Assembly: GCA_017520545.1 (NCBI GenBank)
Contig: JAFXFM010000006.1
Span: 44,409 to 108,408, forward strand
Origin: Alistipes sp.
Lineage (GTDB): Bacteria > Bacteroidota > Bacteroidia > Bacteroidales > Rikenellaceae
Direction of reading: 5' to 3'
DNA length: 64,000 nucleotides
Below, one piece after another: positions 1 through 8,056 of this stretch (position 1 is its first letter; every line of letters starts with the position of its first letter). Both the position numbers and the translations under genes were made by a program. Below the pieces are notes generated by a model. That model saw nothing but the letters and a program-made list of their open reading frames with translations, did no database searches and was not told the origin of the DNA.

Positions 1-1
1 A

Positions 2-1183
2 TCGACTGCTATGGCGCAAGCTGTTCATCAGCCAACGATTGGTAAGACTGCTATTCGTCTTTACAATCAGCCTGCTCACCGTACCGAGATTATCTTGCCA
101 CAGGTGAAGGGCTACAATATCTACAAGGGTGATTTCCACGTTCATACCATTTACTCGGACGGTGAGGTTACTCCTCGTGAACGTGTTCGTGAGGCGTGGT
201 ACGATGGCTTGGATATCATCGCCATTACCGACCACCTCGAACTTCGTTCGTACGAGAAGTTTATGTTGAAGGCTCACGCTCCGTACAACCCGGACGGCAA
301 GCCATACGAGTATATTCGTGGTGGCGCAGGCAACAAGAAGGACCCTACCACCCCAATCTACTGCGACCTTGATGCTACCTACGACGAGGCTCGCTCGTAT
401 GTCGAGAAGGAGGAGATTCCTATTATGGTAGTTCGCGGTACCGAGATTTGGCGTAACGCTCGTACCACCGGTGAGTACAACGCATTTTTCTTGAAGGATA
501 TCACCGACGTTGCTAAACCGGATATTATCGAGAGCCTCAAAGAGGCGAAGAGTCAGGGCGCTATCATTATTCACAACCACCCGGGTTGGCGTCGCAAGAC
601 TATGGATAAGAGCGAGGACCAAGTGAAAATTTACGAGCAGAAGTTGGTTGATGGTATTGAGGTTGTCAATGGCTTGAACCTCTATCCGCAGATGATCGAC
701 CGCTGCGTTGAGGAGGATTTGACAATCTTTGCCAACACCGACTGCCACCGCACATCGGCACAATACTTCCCTCGTGGTGGCGAGATTTTCCGCACTATGA
801 CCTTCATTATGGCAAAGGAGTGCACTGAGAAGGCTATCAAAGAGGCTCTTTTGAAGCGTCGTACTATCGGTTACTCGCACAACCACCTTATTGGTGAGCA
901 GATGTGGCTCGAAGAGTTCCTCAATGCTGCTGTTGAGTGCAAGGTTGTTGCTGTGAACGAGAAGAAGGGCCACCGCGCGTTCCAGCTCACCAACCACTGC
1001 TCGGTACCGTTTATTCTTCGTCGTGGCAAGACCATCTATACGCTCAATCCATTCCAGTCGTTGCGCGTAAACTTCGGCAAGAACAAGGAGACCGGCAAGT
1101 ACAGCAACCCTACATTCCAAGTAGACAATATGTGGACCGTAGGCGACAAGCACCCAAAGATGGTTATCGAGATTGATAAATAA
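2..1183 (+). CDS. PHP-domain phosphodiesterase (5' end outside window)
   Basis: Predicted metal-dependent phosphodiesterase of the PHP superfamily. The reading frame is open to the left window edge, and the residues before the first visible ATG (position 11) read STAMAQA, like the end of a signal peptide, so the true start is probably upstream and the protein exported. Counting from that ATG, the first PHP metal motif HVHTIYSDGE lies at residues 43-52, a second ITDH motif at about 72-75, IIHNHPGW at about 195 and NTDCH at about 245, giving the His/Asp set of a PHP site. The size and the C-terminal beta-rich tail fit the secreted Sb-PDE-like phosphodiesterases of Bacteroidetes. The substrate cannot be read from sequence. 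The gene ends at a strong hairpin shared with the convergent dehydrogenase gene. Confidence 0.85.
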   Translation, partial: STAMAQAVHQPTIGKTAIRLYNQPAHRTEIILPQVKGYNIYKGDFHVHTIYSDGEVTPRERVREAWYDGLDIIAITDHLELRSYEKFMLKAHAPYNPDGKPYEYIRGGAGNKKDPTTPIYCDLDATYDEARSYVEKEEIPIMVVRGTEIWRNARTTGEYNAFFLKDITDVAKPDIIESLKEAKSQGAIIIHNHPGWRRKTMDKSEDQVKIYEQKLVDGIEVVNGLNLYPQMIDRCVEEDLTIFANTDCHRTSAQYFPRGGEIFRTMTFIMAKECTEKAIKEALLKRRTIGYSHNHLIGEQMWLEEFLNAAVECKVVAVNEKKGHRAFQLTNHCSVPFILRRGKTIYTLNPFQSLRVNFGKNKETGKYSNPTFQVDNMWTVGDKHPKMVIEIDK

Positions 1184-1203
1184 AGCCAATGACTAATGGC
1201 TAA

Positions 1204-1240
1204 AAAAGATAGGCAACCGATGAAAGGTTGCCTATCTTTT
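1204..1240. terminator. bidirectional rho-independent terminator
   Basis: Perfect 15-bp stem (1204-1218 with 1226-1240), 7-nt loop, A-run on one side and T-run on the other. It sits between the convergent PHP gene and the dehydrogenase gene and can serve both strands. Its right arm touches the stop codon of the leftward gene. Confidence 0.85.
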
Positions 1241-2052
1241 TACTTCTGCCACTTCATTGTGAAGTTGCGTAGCCAATTTATTGCAAATCGTGGTAGTATC
1301 GCACAGATTGGGATAAATGCCTTGCACCACCAATCGGGTACGATGCAACGCTTCTTGCGCCACAGCGAGTTCAAACCGCGACGTGCGCAGAACGATGGGG
1401 TGGAGAGGGCGTGTAACTTTAAGCCGATGCCCTGCCACTTCTTGGTGAGTCCGTAGAGGTCGGTAGCGATGCCCGCAGGACATACCGCCGTAACCCATAC
1501 GTTCTTATATCGCATCTCCTTGGCAAATGCCACCGAGAACGATTTTGTGTAGGCCTTTGATGCGCTATACAATGCCAAACCCGGGAATGGCATCCAAACC
1601 GAGAACGACGACATATTCAGGATATAACCACCTCCTCGCTCCGCCATATCGTTGCCGAAGAGTTGGCACAATACGGTGTAGGTGATGTCGTGAAGCGTTA
1701 TGGTGCGCTTAACACGCTCTACGGGGGTATTTGTCATATCGCAGAACGAGAACATTCCGGCGTTGTTTATCAATACATCAACAACGTGCCCCTCTGCTTT
1801 ACACCACTCGAAAAGTGCTTCAGCTGCATTCTCGACAGCTAAGTCCATAGGTTTAACAATGACCTTTACGCCGTGCTTCTCCTCGATTTCGGTGGCTGCG
1901 GTCTGTAATGCCGACTCGGTGCGGCTCACGATAATAAGGTTGTAGCCCAACTCTGCCAACTGCTCGGCATAGCAACGGCCGATACCTGTCGAAGCACCCG
2001 TAACGAGGGCGAGTTTGCTACCCCTAGGTATATATCTCTTTTTGCGACACAT
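1240..2052 (-). CDS. short-chain dehydrogenase/reductase, candidate hydroxysteroid dehydrogenase
   Basis: NAD(P)-dependent oxidoreductase of the classical SDR family, 270 aa. Visible motifs are the Rossmann glycine motif TGASTGIG (residues 18-25), NNAG (96-99), a catalytic serine in NMSSFS (about 148) and YSASK (162-166). The C-terminal tail is hydrophobic and basic (about 230-270), as in membrane-associated SDRs of the 17-beta-HSD/KAR type. It is the last gene of a leftward operon: only 2 nt separate it from the flavin reductase, which in turn follows a steroid 5-alpha-reductase homologue. Context therefore suggests a hydroxysteroid or bile-acid 3-hydroxy/oxo step (3-beta-HSDH in the clusters reported from Parabacteroides and relatives). 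Family is clear; substrate and stereochemistry are inference. Confidence 0.85.
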   Translation of the reverse strand: MCRKKRYIPRGSKLALVTGASTGIGRCYAEQLAELGYNLIIVSRTESALQTAATEIEEKHGVKVIVKPMDLAVENAAEALFEWCKAEGHVVDVLINNAGMFSFCDMTNTPVERVKRTITLHDITYTVLCQLFGNDMAERGGGYILNMSSFSVWMPFPGLALYSASKAYTKSFSVAFAKEMRYKNVWVTAVCPAGIATDLYGLTKKWQGIGLKLHALSTPSFCARRGLNSLWRKKRCIVPDWWCKAFIPICAILPRFAINWLRNFTMKWQK

Positions 2053-2054
2053 TG

Positions 2055-3305
2055 TTAGTCGATTTTAGCGAGTTCCTTCCAAACTTTATCAGGAATATGC
2101 TCCTTGCAGTTGTGGCAGCACTGCATATCCTTCGAGTACATACGTGCAATACAGTAGTCGCGGTGGTCGCAACCCGAGCGAGTCGAGATATCGCCCTCCT
2201 TCATTTTATTTACGAATGTAGGGTCGTTAATCAGACAACGAGCCATCTGCACCATCTCAAAGCCAGCGTCCAAGACCTTCTCGATACCTTCACGCGATAC
2301 GATACCGCCGACATATACGAGCGGACCCTTCAACTCGGCACGGAACTTCTTCGCATTCTCCAAGAAGAAACACTCCTCGAACTTGTAGTCCTTAATCATC
2401 CAATGGCCGAACAAATCGACTACAATCTTCTGCAACCACTCGTTCCAACCCATATAGTAGCTCATAGTCTTTGTAGGAATACGACCGCGCATAACCGCCA
2501 TAGGGGCACGCGACACGAAGCCCGACGAGAGCACAATACCATTTACATTAAACTTCTCAATCTCTTTTGCTATCTCGATGCTCTCCGGAATCTGAATACC
2601 GCTCTTGAAGCCGTCCTCCATATTGTGCTTAACGAGAACTGCTGTGCCTGTCTTTGCTGCGGCCTCCATAACCTCGTTCAAACACATCTTCATAAAGCGC
2701 ATACGGTTCTCCAACGAGCCACCAAACTCGTCGCGACGACGGTTGGTCCAAGGCGATAGGAACTGCGAGATAAGGTAGCCGTGTCCTGCGTGTACCTCTA
2801 CGCTGTCGAAGCCCGACTCGTGGGCAAGATGCACCGCCTTACCGAAATCCTTTGCCGTCTGCTCAATCTCTTTGTGCGACATACGACGATGGAAGGTAGG
2901 GGAGTAGAGGTTAAATCCGTTCGACGCCGATACAGGGAAACTTCCCGCTGTGGACCAGTGGGTCATATTTCCGCAGTGTCCGATCTGAATACCTGCAGCT
3001 GCTCCCTCGGCGTGAATTGCGTCGGTGATATCTTTCAGCGGCTCGATAACCTCGTCGCGAAGCCACAACTGTGAGTTGAACGAGACTCCGCTACGGTTGA
3101 TTGATGCATAGGCGAGGGTAGTAATTCCGACTCCACCTTTCGCCACACTAACGTGATAATCCTTCAATTTCTGGGTTGGATTGAAATCCTTGCCCATAGA
3201 CTCAAACGCCGCCGAACGAATAGTGCGGTTGCGTAGAGTTACTTTGTCGTTGAGTTTGTAAGGGGTAAAGAGTTTCGACTCTTTGAGGTCCTTCTTCTCT
3301 GCCAT
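2055..3305 (-). CDS. NADH:flavin oxidoreductase (old yellow enzyme family), candidate steroid 5-beta-reductase
   Basis: A 416-aa FMN TIM-barrel ene-reductase. The N-terminal LFTPYKLNDKVTLRNRTIRS is the usual start of the family. HAGHGYLISQFLSPWTN with RRDEFGGSLENR is the conserved substrate/FMN region, and a late GG-containing phosphate-binding stretch is followed by MARCLINDP. A C-terminal cysteine cluster (SGCDHRDYC... CCHNC) resembles the Fe-S ligand region of BaiCD/2,4-dienoyl-CoA-reductase-type enzymes, although the spacing is not the classical one. The FAD/NAD(P)H domains of those larger (about 640 aa) enzymes are missing. It is the middle gene of the operon, 23 nt after the 5-alpha-reductase homologue and 2 nt before the SDR. 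In the 5AR/5BR/3-beta-HSDH clusters known from gut Bacteroidales this position is held by the 5-beta-reductase. That assignment is inference from context. Confidence 0.85.
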   Translation of the reverse strand: MAEKKDLKESKLFTPYKLNDKVTLRNRTIRSAAFESMGKDFNPTQKLKDYHVSVAKGGVGITTLAYASINRSGVSFNSQLWLRDEVIEPLKDITDAIHAEGAAAGIQIGHCGNMTHWSTAGSFPVSASNGFNLYSPTFHRRMSHKEIEQTAKDFGKAVHLAHESGFDSVEVHAGHGYLISQFLSPWTNRRRDEFGGSLENRMRFMKMCLNEVMEAAAKTGTAVLVKHNMEDGFKSGIQIPESIEIAKEIEKFNVNGIVLSSGFVSRAPMAVMRGRIPTKTMSYYMGWNEWLQKIVVDLFGHWMIKDYKFEECFFLENAKKFRAELKGPLVYVGGIVSREGIEKVLDAGFEMVQMARCLINDPTFVNKMKEGDISTRSGCDHRDYCIARMYSKDMQCCHNCKEHIPDKVWKELAKID

Positions 3306-3328
3306 ATTAGTTTTGCTTTGTGTTTCTT

Positions 3329-4105
3329 CTAATAGATAAACGGAATTATGCGTTTGCGGTTGAGTTTTGTGAACTCCTCGCCAAACTCACTCTCGTAACG
3401 TTTGCGAAGGTCGCCTGCACGAGGTGCGAGGTTAGCGAATGTCCACCACGCAAATACAACGCCTGCCACCGACCACGATGCGATAGCGTAGCCTACCCAC
3501 TCCATAAACTCGCCAAAGTAGTTTGCCGACGATACGAAGCGGAACATACCTCCGTAAGGGATATAGTGTTTTTTGTCGCCCGGCTTGCGCAAGTGGCGAA
3601 TGATATAGTCGGAGTGTAGATTGGTGATGAAGCCAAACAACCATACGGCAACGCCGATATAGATGTATGGCTTGCTAAACCAATCAGCATAGTAGTCAGG
3701 AAAATATGTTGGAACGATGTAGAACAACCAGCCACCCTGCATCAAAGCGTTGAGTGTGTTGAATGTCATACCCATAAGCATAATCGAAACGGGCATCTTC
3801 GAGTTTCCGCGTAGCAATAGCGGGAAGATAAACGAACGCTGGAAATAGTGAATCTGAATAATCGAGAAGAGTACCATAGGTGCCAACTCGGTAGTCATTC
3901 CGCACACGTACCACAATACCCACATTGCTATGAATACGGGTGCTTCCATCAATACCCAAGCCACTTTATTGGGGATAGGGAAACCAAATTTAGGGTTGTA
4001 GAGGTAGCCGTATCCAGCCTTTACAAAGTGCAAGGCTACAAATACAAATAACGCAACAATTGCCATTACGGCAAGAAAAGTGTTGTAGGTAGATAGTGTA
4101 ATCAT
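3329..4105 (-). CDS. membrane 3-oxo-delta4-steroid 5-alpha-reductase homologue (SRD5A/DUF1295 type)
   Basis: A 258-aa polytopic membrane protein with several hydrophobic helices. The C-terminal half carries NLHSDYIIRHLRKPGD, GGMFRFVSSANYFGE, EWVGYAIASWSV and a final KRIIPFIY, which closely match the NADPH/steroid-binding half of animal steroid 5-alpha-reductases (SRD5A1/2). The residues equivalent to the catalytic Glu and Tyr of SRD5A2 appear to be Glu54 (VLMEAPVF) and Tyr87 (IHYFQRSF); these equivalences are from memory of the family. Predicted reaction: NADPH-dependent reduction of the delta4 double bond of 3-oxo-steroids or 3-oxo-delta4 bile acids to the 5-alpha (allo) form. It is the first gene of the operon with the flavin reductase and SDR, behind a TAAATTTG promoter. 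Confidence 0.88.
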   Translation of the reverse strand: MITLSTYNTFLAVMAIVALFVFVALHFVKAGYGYLYNPKFGFPIPNKVAWVLMEAPVFIAMWVLWYVCGMTTELAPMVLFSIIQIHYFQRSFIFPLLLRGNSKMPVSIMLMGMTFNTLNALMQGGWLFYIVPTYFPDYYADWFSKPYIYIGVAVWLFGFITNLHSDYIIRHLRKPGDKKHYIPYGGMFRFVSSANYFGEFMEWVGYAIASWSVAGVVFAWWTFANLAPRAGDLRKRYESEFGEEFTKLNRKRIIPFIY

Positions 4106-4128
4106 ATTTTGTGATTGCTAAAACTCCG

Positions 4129-4136
4129 CAAATTTA
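4129..4136 (-). promoter_or_regulatory. Bacteroidetes -7 box before the steroid-reductase operon
   Basis: TAAATTTG on the minus strand matches TAnnTTTG. The predicted transcription start near 4124 leaves about 19 nt before the ATG at 4105. No clear -33 TTG is visible. Confidence 0.6.
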
Positions 4137-4202
4137 TAAATTTTTATTTATAAAACGCTATAATAGGCAGAAAAATAACACTTTTGGTTACAGAAACGTT
4201 AG

Positions 4203-4237
4203 AAAACGGAAAACGGAAAACGGAAAACGGAAAACGG
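4203..4237. repeat. heptanucleotide tandem repeat AAAACGG x5
   Basis: Five exact copies of AAAACGG (TTTTCCG on the other strand). The same heptad recurs at 22270-22297 (four copies), and in shorter or decayed form at 46481-46493 and about 61784-61811. Here it lies about 70 nt upstream of the leftward steroid-reductase promoter. Confidence 0.9.
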
Positions 4238-4255
4238 AGAAATTTAAAACTCCTT

Positions 4256-4307
4256 CCCCAGTAATCCCCAGTAAGCACCAAAGGTGCGCCCCCAGTAATC
4301 CCCAGTA
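4256..4307. repeat. direct repeat CCCCAGTAATCCCCAGTA x2 around a small hairpin
   Basis: Two copies of CCCCAGTAATCCCCAGTA (4256-4273 and 4290-4307), themselves internally duplicated, flank the small inverted repeat GCACC-aaa-GGTGC. The block lies between the ychF terminator and the heptad repeat. No coding potential seen. Confidence 0.6.
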
Positions 4308-4312
4308 TCGCT

Positions 4313-4344
4313 ATAAAAAAAGACCAGCTATTGCTGGCCTTTTT
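4313..4344 (-). terminator. ychF terminator
   Basis: On the minus strand an A-run, the stem AGGCCAGC / GCTGGTCT with loop AATA, and a run of seven T residues. It lies 28 nt past the ychF stop. One A-C mismatch in the stem. Confidence 0.8.
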
Positions 4345-4352
4345 GGGGAATT

Positions 4353-4394
4353 TGCATTTCTTGTTCAATGCCTACACATTGAACAAGAAATGCA
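4353..4394 (-). other. perfect 18-bp inverted repeat across the ychF stop codon
   Basis: TGCATTTCTTGTTCAATG (4353-4370) is repeated exactly in inverted form at 4377-4394 with a 6-nt loop. The right arm holds the last codons of ychF and the loop contains its stop. It precedes the ordinary terminator at 4313-4344. Confidence 0.85.
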
Positions 4395-5472
4395 TAATGT
4401 CGCCATCTTCAACGACGTACTCTTTACCCTCAATGCCTATTTTTCCTGCATCGCGGCAAGCCTTCTCCGAGCCAAGTGCTACATAATCAGCATACTTGAT
4501 AACCTCGGCACGAATAAAACCCTTCTCGAAGTCGGTGTGGATAACGCCCGCAGCCTGAGGTGCTTTTGTGCCACGCGAGTAGGTCCAAGCACGCGATTCG
4601 TCTGCTCCCGTTGTGAAGAAGGTTTCGAGGTTGAGCAAGCGGTAAGCCGCCTTAATTAGACGATTTACGCCCGACTCCTCCAAACCCATATCCTCCAAGA
4701 ACATCTGTCGCTCCTCGTAGGTCTCCAACTCGGCAATATCCGCCTCGGTAGCTGCTGCTACGATAAGCATCTCGGCATTCTCGTTTGCAATGGCCGCCTT
4801 CACCGCTTCGGTATGAGCATTACCCGATACAGCACTCGCCTCATCAACGTTGCAGACATAGAGTACAGGCTTGTCGGTCAAAAGGTTAAGGTCGCTTACG
4901 ACCTTGCGCTCCTCCTTGTCGAGTTCGAGTGTGCGAGCGCATAAACCCTGCTCCAAAACCTCCTTGTAACGCACCAAAATATCGTATTGACGCTTTGCGA
5001 GTTTGTCGCCACCGGTCTGGGCTTGCTTTGCTACCTTTGCGATGCGGTTTTCGACCGTTTCAAGGTCCTTCAACTGCAACTCTGTGTCGATAATTCCCTT
5101 GTCGCGAACGGGGTCTACCGTGCCATCAACGTGGGTGATGTTATCGTTGTCGAAGCAACGCAAAACGTGGATAATTGCGTTGGTGTTGCGAATGTTCGCA
5201 AGGAACTTATTACCAAGTCCTTCGCCCTTCGATGCACCCTTAACCAAACCTGCAATATCGACAATCTCGATGGTGGTCGGAATTACTCTTTTGGGGTTGT
5301 CAATCTCTGCCAATTTTACGAGTCGCTCGTCGGGTACAGTGATGATGCCGACATTCGGCTCGATGGTGCAGAATGGAAAGTTTGCCGACTGCGCCTTTGC
5401 GTTCGACAAACAGTTGAAAAGTGTCGATTTACCAACATTTGGCAAACCTACTATGCCACATTGTAATGCCAT
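4372..5472 (-). CDS. ychF: redox-regulated ATPase YchF (Obg-family P-loop protein)
   Basis: Conserved ribosome-associated P-loop protein of 366 aa, the usual family length. It shows the Walker A motif GLPNVGKST at residues 9-17, the G3 region DIAGLVKGASKGEGLG, and NVDE in place of the NKxD GTP-specificity motif, which is the hallmark of YchF's preference for ATP. The C-terminal TGS domain (FFTTGADESRAWTYSRG onward) ends in HFLFNV. The leftward neighbour downstream is the steroid operon, separated by a terminator. Upstream the nuclease gene ends 6 nt away, so the two may be co-transcribed. Confidence 0.96.
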   Translation of the reverse strand: MALQCGIVGLPNVGKSTLFNCLSNAKAQSANFPFCTIEPNVGIITVPDERLVKLAEIDNPKRVIPTTIEIVDIAGLVKGASKGEGLGNKFLANIRNTNAIIHVLRCFDNDNITHVDGTVDPVRDKGIIDTELQLKDLETVENRIAKVAKQAQTGGDKLAKRQYDILVRYKEVLEQGLCARTLELDKEERKVVSDLNLLTDKPVLYVCNVDEASAVSGNAHTEAVKAAIANENAEMLIVAAATEADIAELETYEERQMFLEDMGLEESGVNRLIKAAYRLLNLETFFTTGADESRAWTYSRGTKAPQAAGVIHTDFEKGFIRAEVIKYADYVALGSEKACRDAGKIGIEGKEYVVEDGDIMHFLFNV

Positions 5473-5478
5473 AAGTTT

Positions 5479-6252
5479 CTATCTGTATAATTCGTTTAGT
5501 ATGCGTGCTAATCGTAATCCTCCCGAAAGCAACTGCTTCTCGATTACAGGTGTGTAGTAGGTGATGTAATCGTAGTAGAGTTTCGATTTATCGGGCGATA
5601 CCTTGTATATCTCGGTGGCAATGGCGTGGCTCTCGTTCAGCCAATCCACTGCTTCACCCTTTGCGAGCATCTTCTTTTGTGTGTCGGTGCAGTAGCGGTT
5701 GAGTTGCTGCTCCCACTCGGTGTAGCTCCACTTGTGAGCCGCATCGACCAACTCTGTGTCCCAAAGTTTGTGCAGCTTGATATCGCGGTTGAAGAACTTT
5801 ACCGTAACGTTGTTGCCGCCACGGTCGCTCAATCGTCCTGCGTGCATAGGGCAGTGAACGTCGCCTACGAGGTGAATGAGCATTTTCAAACGTGCGCTTT
5901 CCTGCTCGGCAGTGAGTTTTCCACTCTTAATCTCGGCGATGCAGAGGTTTATGGCGGTTACGACGTCGCCCTTTTCGTTCTTGGGCATTGTTTCGTAGGT
6001 GTAGCCCTCATCGACATTGGCGTAATGCCACGTCTTGGTGTAGCGATATTCGTCGGTATAACTCGCATTGTCGAGCCAATTCGCATAATATACCAGCGAG
6101 TGGTTATCCAACTTCTTTACAACCTTCTGGTATACCTCGGGTGCGAGATTGCACTCTGCGATATACGCCACAACGTCGTGTCCCTTCTGTCCCCAACCGA
6201 ACGATGGCAGGACAGTGCATAGGGCAAGAATTATTGTTAGAGTCTTCTTCAT
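5479..6252 (-). CDS. secreted S1/P1-type zinc nuclease
   Basis: A 257-aa nuclease of the S1/P1 family (zinc-dependent single-strand nuclease / 3'-nucleotidase). The signal peptide of about 19 aa ends at SFG, so that the mature chain begins with Trp20 of WGQKGH. In this family the N-terminal Trp and nearby His bind the zinc cluster. Further ligand motifs are NWLDNASY, WHYANVDEG, HLVGDVHCPMHAG and HKLWDTEL. It lies between ychF and rho; the gap to rho is 15 nt, so it may be transcribed from rho's promoter. Two more distant paralogues lie on the other strand just beyond rho. Confidence 0.92.
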   Translation of the reverse strand: MKKTLTIILALCTVLPSFGWGQKGHDVVAYIAECNLAPEVYQKVVKKLDNHSLVYYANWLDNASYTDEYRYTKTWHYANVDEGYTYETMPKNEKGDVVTAINLCIAEIKSGKLTAEQESARLKMLIHLVGDVHCPMHAGRLSDRGGNNVTVKFFNRDIKLHKLWDTELVDAAHKWSYTEWEQQLNRYCTDTQKKMLAKGEAVDWLNESHAIATEIYKVSPDKSKLYYDYITYYTPVIEKQLLSGGLRLARILNELYR

Positions 6253-6267
6253 AGTCAGTTTTTCGTT

Positions 6268-7848
6268 TTATTGGTTCATCGTGGCGAGGAACTCCTCGTT
6301 TGTGCGAGTAAGCGCCATCTGCTTTTCGAGGAACTCCATAGCCTCCACTGGAGTCATATCCGAGAGATACTTTCGTAGTACCCAAGTGCGCTGCATAATC
6401 TCGCGTGGGAGGAGCAGGTCCTCACGACGGGTGCTCGATGCTACAACATCGACAGCCGGGTAGATGCGCTTGTTGGCGATACGACGGTCGAGTTGCAACT
6501 CCATATTACCCGTGCCCTTGAACTCCTCGAAGATAACCTCGTCCATCTTTGAACCCGTTTCGATAAGGGCGGTAGCGATGATGGTGAGTGAGCCCTTCTC
6601 CTCGGTGTTACGTGCGGCACCGAAGAAGCGCTTTGGTTTGTGGAGCGCGTTTGCATCGACACCTCCCGACAATACCTTACCCGATGCGGGTTGCACAGAG
6701 TTGTAGGCTCGTGCCAAGCGTGTTATAGAGTCGAGAAGAATCACAACGTCGTGTCCGCACTCAACCATACGCTTTGCCTTCTCCAAGACCATTTCGGCAA
6801 CCTTTACGTGGCGCGATGCCTGCTCGTCGAAGGTTGATGATACCACCTCTGCCTTGACGTGGCGTGCCATTTCGGTAACCTCCTCGGGACGCTCGTCAAT
6901 GAGCAGAACAATCATATAGACCTCGGGGTGGTTGTCGGCTATGGCGTTGGCAAGACTCTGCAAAATCATCGTCTTACCTGTCTTGGGCTGTGCTACGATA
7001 AGGGCTCGCTGTCCCTTGCCAATAGGCGAGAAGAGATCGACAATGCGGTTGGTCATCGAGTTGTGTCCTTCGCCTGTAAGATTGAACTTCTCGCTTGGGA
7101 AGAGAGGCGTGAGGTACTCGAACTGCACTCTGTCGCGGATGAAGTTCGGCTCCAAGCCATTGACCTTTGTAACGCGTACGAGAGGGAAGTAACGCTCGCC
7201 CTCTTTTGGTGGGCGGATAATGCCCGTTACGGTATCGCCTGCCTTCAAACCAAAGAGTTTGATTTGCGATGGCGAAACGTAGATGTCATCGGGCGAATTG
7301 AGGTAGTTGTAATCTGCCGAGCGAAGGAAACCATATCCATCGGGTATAATCTCCAATACGCCCTCGCCATAGACCTCGGCCTTGAAATCATCTTTAGTGA
7401 TAGGTCTTTCGACCACCTCCTCAGTCTGCGTATTTAGTGCCTCCGCCTCGGTAGGTGTAGGAGCAGACTCGCTTGGCTGTGCAACCTCTGTATTCTCGCT
7501 CTTCGGCTTGCGACCACGCTTTTTCTGCTGTGGCGCAACCTCTTCGCTATTGCTCTCCTTGACAATAGCAGGTGCAGCCGTTGCCTCTGCCGCAACTTCT
7601 GCGACCTCCTTTGGCTCTTCTATCGGCTTTACTGCCTCAATCTTCACCGAGCCAAGACGGGTACGCTTGCGCTTTGGCGACGCAGGGGCTTCTGCCTTCT
7701 CCTCACTTGGAGTGTCGGCAGATGCTATGGCAGAGATTTTCTCTAATAACTCTCTCTTTGACAACTTCTCCTCTGTGATACCGAGCACCTTTGCAATTTC
7801 GCGCAACTCGGCAACACTCTTGCCTTGAATAGCAATTAAATCTTCCAT
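6268..7848 (-). CDS. rho: transcription termination factor Rho
   Basis: RNA-dependent ATPase/helicase that ends transcription. The preferred start is [11 protein letters not shown] at 7848; an ATG three codons upstream is also in frame. A SAP-like N-terminal segment (about 1-45) is followed by a long Ala/Glu/Lys/Pro-rich insertion typical of Bacteroidetes Rho (about 46-140). Next come the RNA-binding cold-shock-like domain ([15 protein letters not shown]... [14 protein letters not shown]) and the ATPase core with Walker [30 protein letters not shown] and [12 protein letters not shown]. The C-terminal end [10 protein letters not shown] is standard. Preceded by a good -7 box and a roughly 100-nt leader, room for autoregulation as known for rho in other bacteria. 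Confidence 0.97.
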   Translation of the reverse strand: MEDLIAIQGKSVAELREIAKVLGITEEKLSKRELLEKISAIASADTPSEEKAEAPASPKRKRTRLGSVKIEAVKPIEEPKEVAEVAAEATAAPAIVKESNSEEVAPQQKKRGRKPKSENTEVAQPSESAPTPTEAEALNTQTEEVVERPITKDDFKAEVYGEGVLEIIPDGYGFLRSADYNYLNSPDDIYVSPSQIKLFGLKAGDTVTGIIRPPKEGERYFPLVRVTKVNGLEPNFIRDRVQFEYLTPLFPSEKFNLTGEGHNSMTNRIVDLFSPIGKGQRALIVAQPKTGKTMILQSLANAIADNHPEVYMIVLLIDERPEEVTEMARHVKAEVVSSTFDEQASRHVKVAEMVLEKAKRMVECGHDVVILLDSITRLARAYNSVQPASGKVLSGGVDANALHKPKRFFGAARNTEEKGSLTIIATALIETGSKMDEVIFEEFKGTGNMELQLDRRIANKRIYPAVDVVASSTRREDLLLPREIMQRTWVLRKYLSDMTPVEAMEFLEKQMALTRTNEEFLATMNQ

Positions 7849-7954
7849 AAATATCAATTTTGCGATTTCTCATTGGTCGAACGACCAATGGTTAAACGGG
7901 CAGCATTTAAGCTAATTTCAATTCTATACCTGTCTTGTGCCTCAAATAACGATG

Positions 7955-7983
7955 CAAATATAGTGCTTTTATTGTGAAATCAA
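7955..7983 (-). promoter_or_regulatory. rho promoter
   Basis: TATATTTG (-7 box, 7955-7962) and TTG (7981-7983) with an 18-nt spacer on the minus strand. Predicted start near 7950 gives a leader of about 100 nt before rho. Confidence 0.65.
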
Positions 7984-8004
7984 AATAAAATAACCCAATT
8001 TTAA

Positions 8005-8035
8005 TTGCTTTTGTCCCGTAAAAAACATAATTTTG
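8005..8035 (+). promoter_or_regulatory. promoter of the tandem nuclease genes
   Basis: TTG at 8005-8007, a 20-nt spacer, then TAATTTTG at 8028-8035. The predicted start near 8040 rules out the in-frame ATG at 8033 and supports the nuclease start at 8057. Back-to-back with the rho promoter. Confidence 0.65.
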
Positions 8036-8056
8036 TGTGAAATAAACCTAATAAGT

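Noticed and set aside
1232-1498. Many antisense or out-of-frame ORFs inside real genes (for example here, 2052-2759, 47521-48528)
   Set aside because: They shadow well-supported genes with conserved families and show no motif of their own.
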